From assembly GCA_001566295.1 (NCBI GenBank), contig KQ964259.1:620001-684000 (forward strand): DNA of 64,000 nt, in the 5' to 3' direction. Origin of the DNA: Microdochium bolleyi. Lineage: Eukaryota > Ascomycota > Sordariomycetes > Xylariales > Microdochiaceae. The notes beneath the pieces were generated by a model. The model saw nothing but the letters and a program-made list of their open reading frames with translations, was not told the origin of the DNA and searched no databases. The position numbers and the translations under genes were made by a program. Below are positions 1-10,141 of this stretch, in pieces. The first letter of the stretch is position 1; the number at the start of each line of letters is the position of its first letter.

Positions 1-654
1 TATTCCGTGTACCACCACCACCACCACCGGCAAGGGGGTGGAGCGGCCGCTTTCAGCCGCGGCAGACTAACCCCTACCTAGGTAGAACAAGGCTACTTTC
101 GTCTATGCGTACCTATCAAACAGCTCGAAAGAGACGAATGACACGGAGGCGTTGTTTTTCCCTTCGAGGAAGCAGCGTCAAAGCTGGAGAGGGCACACGT
201 CAGCTTTTGGGGCTTTGAGGCAAGGCTTTGACTGACTACCTACCTAGCTAGTTAATTAGCAGACTGCGCTATGCATAAAAGTTCCGACGTTTCGGTGGTC
301 GGACGACGCCCGTCCGATGTCCCGATGTTTGGTAGTGGCTTGCTGCGAGGCTTGAGGTTCGGCGGTGGTCGTCGTCGCCGTGCACCGGTGTCATCGCTCG
401 CCGTCGGCTGATGGGCTGTGCTTGCGTCGCTGCGTCCTTAGTTTGTGTGTGCATCATTGTGAAAGTCGTGACTTGGAGGTACATCGCTCACGGCGGTCCA
501 TGTTGTTCTTCAAGTCACACTAGAGGCACAAGACAAGAAATGTCACAGTAAAGCGAGCTATGCTCCTCTATTTCCCTTGTAAATGCCAATGCAAAAACTA
601 CTACATCAAACGGCAGAATCATCATGCAAGTCGGTCCCCTTGGGGAGATGTCTT
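1..654. other. Left-edge non-coding stretch
   Basis: No gene is supported here. It opens with six perfect ACC units (11-28) and holds AT-richer, stop-rich sequence with short palindromic CTAG/TTAA-type runs near 225-260. A 71-codon open frame on the minus strand (269-484) has biased, low-complexity composition and no recognisable domain. The region is downstream of the minus-strand glycosyltransferase and probably contains its 3' UTR. Confidence 0.5.
11..28. repeat. (ACC)6 microsatellite
   Basis: Six uninterrupted ACC units, seen directly in the sequence, in non-coding DNA. Confidence 0.9.
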
Positions 655-2163
655 CTAGCCCCAGTTGTTGCCAAACCCGAGCTCTGACGGGTCGAGCTCC
701 TCCTCGCCCTGCAATTTCGCCTCAAACGGCGAGCACAGACCGTCCTCCCAGTCTACCCAGCCGCGCTCGCCGTTGATGAACGTCCACGCCCCGGCGAGCG
801 CATCACGGTGCGGCCCCGTCTTGACAGGGCCCCGTTTCCTCAGGTTCTCAAGCAGCGCCTTCTGGTGCGGGTAGAACCAGCTGCGGCCCCAGTAGATCTC
901 GCGGTACGCCTTCTTGCCCGTGAAGTGAACGACAGGAGGGATCGTCATGGACGCGGTGTTGACGATCAGCGGCACTGTCGACCACGAGAACAGCTCCTCG
1001 GACAGGTGCGCCCTCGAGTCCTTGTGGTCGTCGGCTCGTGCGCTCGCTGCCAGCGGCGAGGGCGAGAGAGTCACGAGGTCGTTGGGCAGGATGTAGTTGG
1101 GTTGCTGCCAGTTCCAGTCGCCCATGGTGGAGATGTAATGCTGGGAGATGTTGTGTCGTACCCACGCCAAGTATTCATCGTAGTAGGCAATGGTCTGCCA
1201 CATGTTGGACTCGTAGTCGAGTCCAATGTAGTACTCGGCGCGCGTGCCCTTGGACAGCTGGGGAATGTCCTTGTCGGGCTGCTTGGGAAGCAGGTAGCCT
1301 TCTATCTCCGTGACGTTCTTGCCCTGGGCCTTGTCGGCCTGGAGCTTGAGCAGGCGGCGTTTGTATGACTGCTCGCCTTGCACGATGCCAAAGTAATACT
1401 GGTCCGAGTCGGTGACGTGGTTCTCCTCAATCTTGCGCATAGCAGCCTCGAAGACGTCGCGGACCTCGCGGACCGTTCCCATGATGGTGCCAGAGTTAAG
1501 CCACCGTGGCCTGGTGTGCTCCGACGGGCCGATGTCCGTGGCAGGGCCAAAGCCCTTTTTGGGCAAACGAGGCTCGGGGACAGCCCAGCAGGCAGGACGC
1601 TCCCACCCACCCGGCCAGCAGATCTTGTCGGAGCCAAAGATGACGGTATCCTTCATGTCGTGTTTGTCGACCAGGTCCTGGCCGTACGAGGCGACGTTCT
1701 GGCGGTAGCCGGCCTCGACTGTGTCGTAGTAGCGCTTGATCATGACATTGCCAGGCAGCTGGAACCAGGCATCGAAGCCATCCATCATGTAGACGAACTC
1801 GTCATCCTCGGACTCGGGCAGTGAGTGGAGGTAGTCGAGCACGCCCGAAACCTTTGTCAGATGCTGCTTGTAGTCGTCCTTGTCCTCTGGGGCGCCGTAG
1901 TTGATAAGGACCGGCGCTGGGTAGCCCATGAATGCTGCCGAGGTGAGGAGCTGGCATAGGTGGTGATTTGTGCTCGTGGCGGGAATGAGCAGGTGCATGC
2001 GCCTTGGGTCGTACTTTGACGAGCCTGGTGAGGGCTTGGACCATGGCGTGGCCGGGCCTTTGGCGCCGATGAGTTGGCTAATTATGACGGTAGCCAGCAG
2101 GACAGCGGCGATGGGGCCGAGGATCCTCAGAAGGCGGCGAGGGAAGGCCATGGCGACGACCAT
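655..2163 (-). CDS. PLOD-like glycosyltransferase, type II membrane protein (copy 1)
   Basis: Single-exon gene of 502 codons from the ATG at 2163. The frame stays open to 2625, but the upstream part looks non-coding, and 2163 (or 2151) places a hydrophobic anchor right behind the start (about residues 10-33). The lumenal domain carries MMDGFDAWF (about 126-134), resembling the acidic metal/nucleotide-sugar site of the GT domain of procollagen lysyl hydroxylase/glycosyltransferases. It also has LNSGTIMG (222-229), like the LNSG segment of that family, and a C-terminal VHFTG plus WFYP segment. The protein is presumably a Golgi/ER enzyme that glycosylates an unknown acceptor. It lies head to head with a paralogue at 3515-5308, which shares the N-terminal anchor plus GT-domain layout. 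The family assignment comes from motif recall, not a database search; membership of another fungal GT-like family is possible. Confidence 0.75.
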   Translation of the reverse strand: MVVAMAFPRRLLRILGPIAAVLLATVIISQLIGAKGPATPWSKPSPGSSKYDPRRMHLLIPATSTNHHLCQLLTSAAFMGYPAPVLINYGAPEDKDDYKQHLTKVSGVLDYLHSLPESEDDEFVYMMDGFDAWFQLPGNVMIKRYYDTVEAGYRQNVASYGQDLVDKHDMKDTVIFGSDKICWPGGWERPACWAVPEPRLPKKGFGPATDIGPSEHTRPRWLNSGTIMGTVREVRDVFEAAMRKIEENHVTDSDQYYFGIVQGEQSYKRRLLKLQADKAQGKNVTEIEGYLLPKQPDKDIPQLSKGTRAEYYIGLDYESNMWQTIAYYDEYLAWVRHNISQHYISTMGDWNWQQPNYILPNDLVTLSPSPLAASARADDHKDSRAHLSEELFSWSTVPLIVNTASMTIPPVVHFTGKKAYREIYWGRSWFYPHQKALLENLRKRGPVKTGPHRDALAGAWTFINGERGWVDWEDGLCSPFEAKLQGEEELDPSELGFGNNWG

Positions 2164-3514
2164 GATGGCGGCTGTGTAGAGCGAACTGACGCTGCCAGCA
2201 TTGAAGGTCTGGCGGAGAGCGATGAAGTGCTGGTCCGCGGTACGAGTCTGATCTGCAGAAGCTGAGCAGGCAGGGGCAGACTGGCGGCAGCAGATGTGAC
2301 GATGTCGACAATGCAGACCAGAGGCCCGATATCGATTGTGGTGCCTGCAAGTCTCGGCAGCGGTTTGTGAGACTCTTGTGGTCTGCGGGTAGAAAGGACC
2401 CGTCGTCGACGTCCAAGTACTGGCAAGTATACAGTCGACGGGGACTGTGCACTGTGTCCATGGCCCCCAGAGGCGGGACGTTGAATGTTGGCGGGCCACT
2501 TGCTCGAAAACACCCATCGTGGGCCATTGCAATCTTGCACGAGTCCGAGCCCACAAGCCCACAAGCCCAGCCAGGGGTAGCTGCCTATGACGCAAGGTAT
2601 GGCATTCACCATCTGCGATTGCCATGGAGGCCGCCTTCGTGCACCAGACACCCCACCGAGTCAGGTGCGGTCAGAGTCTGTCCGCAGGGCAAGCGGCTGC
2701 CAATCTGACGTTCACTGGCGCAGTCGCGCAACGTGGCTCGCCAACAGCCTCGTGTCGGCATCAGGCATCGCTCGCATACCGCGAATGGCGGCCAAGGCGG
2801 AATTCTGTGACGGGCGATCCCCATCACAATGGCTTGGGATTTGTTGCGGCGACCTCCAGGCCGGGCTTGGCAGCCGCAGCCTGCCCCCTTGGCCCGGATC
2901 ACGGCACACACATACACACACACACAACACTGCCCCTGAGCACCCAACCCTCTCGCCCCCATCACTCTGCTCGGTATTCTTGCGAAGCGCCCAGGCCGGC
3001 CCGGGCGTGTGTGATAGTGTCTCTGTCAGCATCCCGGTCGCACCTGTCTCGGCGGAATCAAAGGGGGGAAAAGCCGCCATCGCGACGACAGGCAACTCGG
3101 CAGGACACCCCGGCTGTTCTTATTCTCTCGGGGCATGAGCTTGCTTGCAATAAAGCACAATCTCTCGCCTGCCCGAGGCGTGCCAGTGGGGAGTGCTACA
3201 GGGCTGAGGAGAACACCACACCGTCCGAGCAGCACTGTGCAGTCCCATCTCGACCCGTTTCGGGTCTTCTACACCTTCTAGCGCTGTCGGCTTCCTTCAC
3301 CAGCCTCCGTTATCATCACCGCTGCCGGCCCCGACTCCCCCGGTCTACATTAGCATACGTCACGGCCGCGTCGCTTCTCGTTGCTATCCTCCTGGTGCCA
3401 CCACGCTACCACGGATTGTGTGGCCGGTTTCTTGCCAGCGTGCATCATTAAAGCTCTGTCTTTACTTGCCTGGCGCAACTGCGACCATCTGCGAGGATCA
3501 ACACGGGCGCCACA
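2164..3514. promoter_or_regulatory. Shared divergent intergenic region of the two GT paralogues
   Basis: This 1.35-kb region separates the two divergent glycosyltransferase starts and must hold both promoters. It contains a CA-rich tract (2905-2926) and C/T-rich stretches typical of fungal promoters. Long open frames run through it on both strands, but they are rich in Arg, Ser and Pro with no domain, so I do not call them genes. No TATA box or operator could be assigned with confidence. Confidence 0.5.
2905..2926. repeat. (CA)n microsatellite with one TA interruption
   Basis: Alternating CA dinucleotides seen directly, in the divergent promoter region. Confidence 0.85.
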
Positions 3515-5308
3515 ATGGCTGCTCTTCGGAATTGGGGAGGCCGTGTCCTCGATAATATCGGTCTCAAAGAACTCAACTATGACCGCCTCAATCAGAGCGA
3601 GCTCCCCGAGCACGAAGATGGCGAAGAAGTGACCACAAAGGAGCCACCGTCACGCATCCAGTCCCTCGTCATCAAGGTGGCCGGTACAATATTTCTCGTC
3701 GTTGTTCTCCTCTTCGCCATCGCGAGAATGACGGCCACGAGCCCAGCAGGCCGGCCAATAGTTTCACAGCTGTTGGACGATGACGAGCCGCGGCAGTCGT
3801 ACCTGCATGTCTTGTTCCCAGCGAATGGGCCGACTACGGAAATGTGCCAGACGACTTTCAGCGCTGCTGCGCTCGATTACTCGACCCTCCGCGTGCTAGG
3901 CTGGGAGGCGACACCAAACTTTGAAAACGTCAACGACAACTCCAAGGCGCTCTATGAACTCCACAGCGTGCTGAGCTGGCTCAACCAGCTCGACCGCGAG
4001 GATCAGGCCAGCGAGCTCATCTTCATCCTCGACAGCAGCGATGTCTGGTTCCAGCAGCGCCCAGCCGCCCTGATCAGCAAGTATCACGCCATTAATGCGC
4101 GCGCAAATGCACGACTAGCCAGCAGGCTTGGAAGCAAACTCGTCGAGGAGACAAACATCACCCAGACTATCGTCTTCGCGGCCCAGCGAGACTGCTCCAC
4201 GGACGACGACAAGGCCCTCGAATGCTATGCCGTGCCTCCGTCGGAAGCCCGCGGCATTACTTACGGTGACAGCCGCGACGACGACATGCCACGCCACCTC
4301 CACGCGGGTTCAATCATCGGCCCTGTCGGCGATGTTAGGGCCCTTTTCCGGCATGCGCTCATCATGGTCGAGAGCACGCCATCCCGCACGTACAAGAGTG
4401 CGCAGGATGTATTTGCTCGTATATTCGGCGAGCAGAGCTATCAGCGGGAGGCGATCCGAGCACGCCACGTGACGTTCTGGTCCAAGGTGGTCTCTTTCTT
4501 TGGTCGCAATCCTCGCGACGACGTCTTGAACCAGAACTACGGTCGCGAACAGATGAGGCGCCGGGACGGCAATGACAGGGAGGAGGAAGGGGCCGAACCG
4601 GAACCGGAAAGCGCCCCTTACGACTTCAAGATCGGGCTTGACTACTACGGAGAGATCTCGGCCCCCACTATGGCACACAACAAAGAGTTTGCGTGGGTTG
4701 AGTACGGCTCACAGGAAAGCATTGACAAAGCCATCGAGGCCGTTGGCGTCAGAAAGGTCCACAAGCTTAGTGTCGCCAAAGAGATTGCCAGCTCTGCGCC
4801 GCCTTTCTGGACTCCGAGCTACACAGGCTGGCTGCCACTACCCATAGAGAAGACCTGGTCTCAGGTGCCAATGCTCACCAACATGTTCACCGGCGTTGCG
4901 CCCGTCACCGTACACCACAAGTCCATGCACAAGGGCGAGCAGAAGCAGCTCAATTCAACGTGGCAGGACACCTGGTTCTACCCGCACCTGAGACCCATGC
5001 TCACCGCCAAGGGCAGCACGGTCCGCCGACCCATCGCCGTCGTCAATGGCCCGAACGGTAGGGAGGAATGGTGGAACCCTCACGAGGAGATTGCCGGCCT
5101 GCGATTCGAGGACGGCGGCATGCCTGGCGTTTGGAGGGTGTGGGAGGATGTCTGCAACGACGAGCAGATGTCCAAGGAGCTCTTCGCCGACGGCCAGGGG
5201 CGATGGAGGCAGCCCGTATACGTACCCGACGACAAGGGACAGGCCCACGAGGTCTTGCATAGGTGGATGCAGATGACGGATGGAAAGCTGCTGCATGATG
5301 TGATCTGA
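3515..5308 (+). CDS. PLOD-like glycosyltransferase-family membrane protein (copy 2, divergent motif)
   Basis: Intron-less, 597 aa; the ATG at 3515 sits in a good CACAATGG context. It has a cytosolic N-terminus of about 50 residues, one membrane anchor (about 51-71), then a lumenal domain paralogous to the gene at 655-2163: IFILDSSDVWFQ (169-180) aligns with MMDGFDAWFQ, a GEQSYQRE segment matches GEQSYKRR, and WFYP recurs near the C-terminus. The LNSG motif of copy 1 is replaced by LHAGSIIG, and an acidic, charged insert (around RRRDGNDREEEGAEPEPE) is unique to this copy. It is inferred to be a Golgi/ER type II protein. The altered motif could mean a different substrate or lost catalysis. Confidence 0.75.
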   Translation: MAALRNWGGRVLDNIGLKELNYDRLNQSELPEHEDGEEVTTKEPPSRIQSLVIKVAGTIFLVVVLLFAIARMTATSPAGRPIVSQLLDDDEPRQSYLHVLFPANGPTTEMCQTTFSAAALDYSTLRVLGWEATPNFENVNDNSKALYELHSVLSWLNQLDREDQASELIFILDSSDVWFQQRPAALISKYHAINARANARLASRLGSKLVEETNITQTIVFAAQRDCSTDDDKALECYAVPPSEARGITYGDSRDDDMPRHLHAGSIIGPVGDVRALFRHALIMVESTPSRTYKSAQDVFARIFGEQSYQREAIRARHVTFWSKVVSFFGRNPRDDVLNQNYGREQMRRRDGNDREEEGAEPEPESAPYDFKIGLDYYGEISAPTMAHNKEFAWVEYGSQESIDKAIEAVGVRKVHKLSVAKEIASSAPPFWTPSYTGWLPLPIEKTWSQVPMLTNMFTGVAPVTVHHKSMHKGEQKQLNSTWQDTWFYPHLRPMLTAKGSTVRRPIAVVNGPNGREEWWNPHEEIAGLRFEDGGMPGVWRVWEDVCNDEQMSKELFADGQGRWRQPVYVPDDKGQAHEVLHRWMQMTDGKLLHDVI

Positions 5309-5771
5309 TTTGGCATGGAGGAAACTGGTAGCATCTTGTTCAGCCACGGGTCATGGCGCTTGGAGTACTGAGGCATAGCATCTCTGCATTTCATGGGGGT
5401 CGTTTCTAGCATAGCATTACTATACCGCAAGGTACATAGCATCAGATCTGTCATTGTATAGGACCACATTCACGAGCATTAGTGTCGGATCGACTGCAGT
5501 CTCAATAGCAACTGTTCGGTGCACTGAGAGAGTCGAAGAGTACTGATCACCGGGAAGAAACATTCCTGGAGTCGGCTGCGGGCCCCACAGTCAACCCCGG
5601 ATTCTTGGCAGGCACCTCACCTCGCACGCTCAGGGGTCTCGTTACCTTTTGTCCGGAAAGCCCGGGCACCTCACGACCTCACGATTCCTTTTCTATCGCG
5701 GAAATCAGCACACTCGCGACAGCATTGCTCTATCTCCAAACTGGCCGTCTGAGACTAGCAGATTTCGACAC
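5309..5771. other. Intergenic, GT copy 2 to TMEM97 homologue
   Basis: 460 bp holding the 3' UTR of the upstream gene and the promoter of the downstream one. No further gene or clear motif seen. Confidence 0.5.
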
Positions 5772-6609
5772 ATGGCGCCGTCCTCAGCCTCGTCGTCGTC
5801 GTCGTCATGGCTTGACAAGGTCTACCTCATCTATTTCGCGGTGCATATCCCCGTGATGCTCTGTACGTCCCTCTCACTCTCCAAGGCCTGCAAATCTCGT
5901 ATCATAGATATCACCCACTGATACACACACGCGCGCGCGCACCACCGCCAACGTACAGGCGTCGACCTGGTGCCCCTCTACCCGGCGTCGCTCTGGCAGC
6001 CCGCCACCGCCCCCTTGCGCTTCCTCGGCGACCTGCGCGCCTACTACCTGACCACGTACGCGGACCAGTTCTTCGTCCCGCCGCCCGCCGTGGTCCCGGC
6101 ATTCTTCAAGTTCTTCACCTTGCTCGAGCTCGTGCTGCACCTGCCCGTGAGCGTTTGGGCTGTGCGCAAGCTGTCCGGCAGCAGCAGCAGCAGCAGTAGC
6201 AGCAGCAGGCTCGACGGGCCCGGGGAGCTCGTGCTCCTCGTGTACGGCATCGAGACGGTGCTCACGACCGCGTGCTGCATGTACGAGGCGTACTTCTGGG
6301 ACGTGGCGGTCATCACGAGCGAGCAGCGCGTCATGCTGCTCACCGCGCTGTACGGAAGCTACCTCGCCATCGGTACGTCTTGAAGTTCCTGGTCTGGTTT
6401 CTGCAACCTTTCCTTGTTGGGACCCGCCGCCCTCCATGTCGCTCTTTTTTGTCGTGTCCTGGGCTTTCACTTCGGCCCTGTCGCTACGAAAAGGACCAGT
6501 CTTGCTGATGATGTGTGAAACAGCAACCTGCCTGGCCGTCGATATGTACACGCGTCTCCTTCGACGCGTCAGTGGCCCCGGCAACGCCACGGCCAAAAAG
6601 CTGCAGTAG
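5772..6609 (+). CDS. TMEM97/sigma-2 receptor-like EXPERA-domain protein
   Basis: Three exons: 5772-5862, 5959-6372, 6524-6609; 591 nt, 196 aa. All junctions are GT-AG and in phase: exon 1 ends ...VML plus one base, exon 2 continues CVDLVPLYP. The four-helix EXPERA (emopamil-binding/TMEM6/TMEM97) pattern is clear: YLIYFAVHIPVML, VPLYPASLW, YLTTYADQFF, FFKFFTLLELVLHLPVSVW, then two more helices. Family members are ER membrane proteins of sterol biology. The C-terminus is KKLQ, with Lys at -3 and -4, which fits a KKXX COPI retrieval signal and so ER residence. A run of nine serines encoded by an AGC repeat sits in a loop. Function in fungi is not established here. Confidence 0.88.
5922..5942. 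repeat. (CA)n(CG)n alternating purine-pyrimidine tract in intron
   Basis: A perfect alternation of CA then GC dinucleotides within intron 1 (5863-5958) of the TMEM97-like gene, ending about 15 nt before the 3' splice site. Such tracts can adopt Z-DNA. Confidence 0.85.
6180..6206. repeat. AGC trinucleotide repeat encoding poly-Ser
   Basis: Nine serine codons (eight AGC and one AGT), in frame, inside exon 2 of the TMEM97-like gene. Confidence 0.9.
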
Positions 6610-7320
6610 ATTGTTTTGGTCGTAGAGAACCACGGGGCGACGGCAGTGGTTGTGGAGGGACTCGAGTATCAGCTCGGCTTCACACAGGGCGGGATTACGT
6701 CGCAGGGCGGTAGTTTCGACGGGTAAAAGGCGGTGGATGTGTCGTACTCTACTGAGGCGTGCGAGAAAGAGATGTATCTTAGATTTGCAACTTGCTTAGA
6801 CGAGGCGACATGGGAGAACGGAGGGCGAGCGGCTGCAGCGTGGCTTGCTCATCTGTCCCGAAGCCAGGACCTCAGATTTGCGTGGACGTATAATAAATTC
6901 GCTGAGCTTCGCTTCCAGATGTCGGGGAGGACGCAGAGACGGTAGCTTGAACAACAATAATAAGGCTGAGAGAGGAAAGATAACACTGATTTCAAATCGT
7001 AACGCCTACAATCATCCCAATCTAGCTTATGTACAATATCCTGCTACCGGTGCTTCCACAAAGTCAGGCCTTTCTGCTGGCAAGGTTGATCTTCATCGGG
7101 CAGGCACTTAGGTGGATCCTCTAGTATTCGTTCCATCTTGTTACAGCCTGCTAGAAGTGCTGCAAAACGTGGAGTCCAGCGTTGAGCGGCTGATGCCGCA
7201 CCAGTGACAATTCATCTGGTGGCTATGCTGCTGCCGTGGGATCACACGAGCGGTCGGCAGTCCCAGCACCGGTAAGTCGGAGGGTTCTGTACCGGACTTT
7301 GACGTGGCGCTTGCTGGAGT
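6610..7320. other. Tail-to-tail intergenic region
   Basis: About 710 bp between the 3' ends of the TMEM97-like gene and the minus-strand V-ATPase f gene. AT-richer parts (6885-7040) suit 3' UTR/polyadenylation sequence. No gene seen. Confidence 0.5.
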
Positions 7321-7908
7321 CTATCTCAGAGCAATCGCGCCCCGCCGGCTTTCGCGCACGTGGAGGTAACCCTGGAGGCCGCAGAATACCAAGAAGCCCT
7401 GAACAGAGAAGAATAGGCACTGTCAGCATGATCATGCACGGCACGACAAACGACCTGGCGTCATGACAAAGCCATCCTCCGGCAGCCGAGGAGAAGTCCG
7501 AGGGAAGAAACGAGAAGGAAACAGATCGCGGGCTCCTTTGACGTACAGCATAGATGATGACGGCAGTCCAGATGGTGCCAGCAACAGCTCCGGCGTCCTC
7601 GAGCTTCGGGTCGTTCTCGCCGCCGACGACAGACTCGTGCGACTGGGCGAAGAGGGAGCCGAGGACGGAGAGGATAACGATGGCGAATACGGAGATGACG
7701 ACGCTGTTTTCGTGGAGTAGAAGGTCAGCATATGATGTGATAATTGCACGCTGCTGTCCCGTGTGCGCGCGATTCTCTTGCTGCGTCTCGCGGCCCATGG
7801 GCGTGGTCGTATTCACTCGACACGGGGAGGTGAACCCCGGTCTGCTGTCGGGCGGGAGGGGCAGACTGACCAAGACCAGGCTTGCATCGAGCTGACGACG
7901 GGCTTCAT
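7321..7908 (-). CDS. V-ATPase Vo subunit f homologue (RNase K-like, YPR170W-B family)
   Basis: Small split gene, exons (minus) 7908-7871, 7703-7547, 7398-7321; 38+157+78 nt, 90 aa. The model starts MKPVVSSMQAW, joins in frame to VVISVFAIVILSVLGSLF, then SHESVVGG and NDP, and ends in exon 3 with GFLVFCGLQGYLHVRE. I recognise the layout of yeast YPR170W-B, the small two-helix Vo subunit f equivalent to metazoan RNase K: MxPVVS start, AW, VILSV, HESxVG, NDP, second helix with VFCG-Q-YL. It sits in the membrane sector of the vacuolar proton pump. Introns of 167 and 148 nt have good borders (GTCAGT...CAG, GTACGT...CAG). The 38-nt first exon and short length make it easy to miss. Confidence 0.88.
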
Positions 7909-9086
7909 GGTGGGTGGCTGTTGGGAGGGAACGGTCGAGAAGAGCTGTTGGAAGGACCTTTCTGGTCGAGTGCGCGCGCAAGTGAGGTGGTGCAGCGGCG
8001 ACAGCGGCGGCGGCAAGATCGTTTGTATAGCGCGCGAGTATGCTCGTGCAATCGGTCGATATCGGCGCGCAGGGGGGGTCTGCGATGGCGGTGCGGATGT
8101 TGATGGTAGTTGTCGCCGATGATGCGTATGATTGATGAAGAACACTGGATGCGGCACGGCGCCAGAGCTCGTTGCTCAGCGGCCGAGCTGGTGGCGCCTG
8201 CACAGGTTAGCGGCAGCCTGGGCTTAGTCATCCTCGACGCATTCCGCTCCAGCTTCAGACCTGTCCTGGGACAACGGGCGAGATCCTCCACTACAGTCCA
8301 CCAAGCAAATTGACATATTTGAAGGGAACAGTCTCTGCCAAATTCCCGTGTCACACTGTCGTGCTGCGGATAGGCATCGCAGGCTGCCATTGTGTTCATT
8401 CCAGTGCGATGTCGCCAGGACAGCTCCAGAGTGCATCGTCACAAGTGTCCGCTCTCATTCTTAGGGGCGCAATCTCCAACATGGGTGTGATGGTATCTGC
8501 CACCTCAAATGGTGGATTTATCAGTACCTGAAGATGAAAAAGCCCCCGGCCGAGACGAGACGAAGGGCTGATTTGCCTGCCGGGAGCGAGCCGGAAAATG
8601 CGCCCCACCACGGAGCCGAGGGCCGGGGTGCGGACGCCGGTCCGGGAAGCTAGATCCGGCAACGACGTCTCTGAGGCTGCAGTGCGCTGCGCAGGTCGCC
8701 CTTTAGTCAAAATTCCAAGATGCGTAGACGGGCACCATTCTCGCAGGGCATTGGCGCTGGGCGTGCATCGAGATGCCCAACGCTGCCGCCGGCTGCACCA
8801 CAGCAGGTGTCATCATGATGCGGCCCGCACAGCTCCATTGTGATGTCATCATTAACCTCTGCCTCCTGCACGCCGGAGCAAACGTCCGGGCGGCGCGACA
8901 ACACGCGCGAAGCAGACATGCAAAGATCATACGGATGGAGGGGAAATGGATTGAGCTGGGATGCGATCGTATATAGGTTGAGTCCGCTCCCTCGGGCGGT
9001 GCTCACCGCAAACTGTCCAAGCCGTTCAGACACACACAACACATCGCTGCTTTCCACTCCCAAAGCCGCTCAACACATCCGACATC
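7909..9086. promoter_or_regulatory. Divergent intergenic region, V-ATPase f / SDR
   Basis: 1.18 kb carrying both promoters. A TATATAG element at 8970-8976 lies 111 bp upstream of the SDR ATG. The remaining sequence contains short open frames without domains. I see no gene. Confidence 0.5.
8970..8976 (+). promoter_or_regulatory. Putative TATA box of the SDR gene
   Basis: TATATAG located 111 bp before the ATG at 9087, at a distance compatible with a TATA-driven, possibly inducible, fungal promoter. Position and sequence only; unproven. Confidence 0.4.
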
Positions 9087-10141
9087 ATGACTGACAAGTC
9101 CCAATTCGAATCAGGTGCGTAGTTCCTACCAGCAAGGCTCTTACCGGACCAAGGAACACACGGTTGACCAGTCGGTTTCGCAGGCTACGAAGTGCCCGTC
9201 ACCCACCAGGACTTCCCTGGCAAGGAGAGCAAGCTGCCTGTTGAGGCGCAGTACGACCAGATCCCCACCGAGGATGGCGGCTACCAGAAGTACAAGCCCG
9301 CCAACAAGCTCAAGGGCAAGCGCGCCATCATCACGGGCGGCGACTCGGGTATCGGCCGCGCCACTTCCCTCCTCTTCGCGCTCGAGGGCGCCGACGTGCT
9401 CATCGTGTACCTGCCCGACGAGGAGAAGGACGCTCAGGAGACCAAGAGGCTGGTTGAGGCCAATGGCAGCAAGTGCCACCTGCTCGCCACCGACCTGACC
9501 GACAAGGACAACTGCAAGAAGGTCATTGACAAGGCGCTCGAGAGCCTTGGCGGCATTGACATTCTGTTCAACAACGCCGCCTACCAGATGATGGTTGACG
9601 ATATCAAGGATCTGAAGGAGTGAGTTCTCATTGCAATTCTAAGACCCCCCCCCCCCCTCCTTCTTCTCAGATGACTCGCTTGAGATCACAGATTTACTGA
9701 CCTCGGAGCAGAGAGCAATGGATCCACACCTTCAACACAAACATCCACCCCTTCTTCTACCTCTCCAAGTACGCCCTGCCGCACATGAAGCGCGGCTCCG
9801 CCATCATCAACAACGCCAGCATCAACGCCTACATCGGCCGCCCGGACCTGCTCGACTACACGTCGACCAAGGGCGCCATCGTCTCCTTCACGCGCGGGCT
9901 CAGCAACCAGTACGTCTCCAAGGGCATCCGCGTCAACGCCGTCGCCCCGGGCCCCGTGTGGACGCCCCTCATCCCGGCCACCATGAACGAGGAGGCCCAG
10001 AAGCAGTTCACGAGCCCCATGGGCCGCCCCGCCCAGCCCAGCGAGATCGCGACGTGCGTCGTGTTCCTCGCGTCGCAGGACAGCTCGGCGATCAGTGGCC
10101 AGACTATTCACTGCAACGGCGGCACTATTGTCAACGGTTAA
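9087..10141 (+). CDS. Classical SDR oxidoreductase (glucose/ribitol dehydrogenase-like)
   Basis: Exons 9087-9114, 9184-9619, 9712-10141; 894 nt, 297 aa. The cofactor motif TGGDSGIG is at 60-67, NNAA follows the Rossmann strand, and the catalytic Ser (about 191) precedes YTSTK (204-208). The C-terminal PGPVWTPLIP is the usual substrate/cofactor lid. The roughly 50-residue N-terminal extension with the PGKESKL and YKPANKLKGK segments is typical of the YghA/YdaD-type branch of NAD(P)-dependent SDRs, often stress-linked in bacteria. Substrate unknown. No targeting signal is seen, so probably cytosolic. Intron 2 contains a 13-C run (9645-9657). A disordered-protein gene follows on the same strand. 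Confidence 0.9.
9645..9657. repeat. Poly-C tract in SDR intron 2
   Basis: Thirteen consecutive C residues, seen directly. Length may be variable or a sequencing artefact. Confidence 0.8.

Noticed and set aside
655..2625. Upstream start at 2625 for GT copy 1
   Set aside because: It would add 154 residues of Arg/Cys/His/Ser-rich sequence before the membrane anchor; the ATG at 2163 gives a normal type II topology.
2624..3451. 275-codon plus-strand frame between the two GT genes
   Set aside because: Arg/Ser/Pro-rich, no domain, crosses a CA microsatellite; more likely promoter sequence.
7223..8203. 326-codon minus-strand frame
   Set aside because: Only its central piece matches the V-ATPase f family; the rest spans introns and 5' flank. 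The three-exon model explains the conserved parts.
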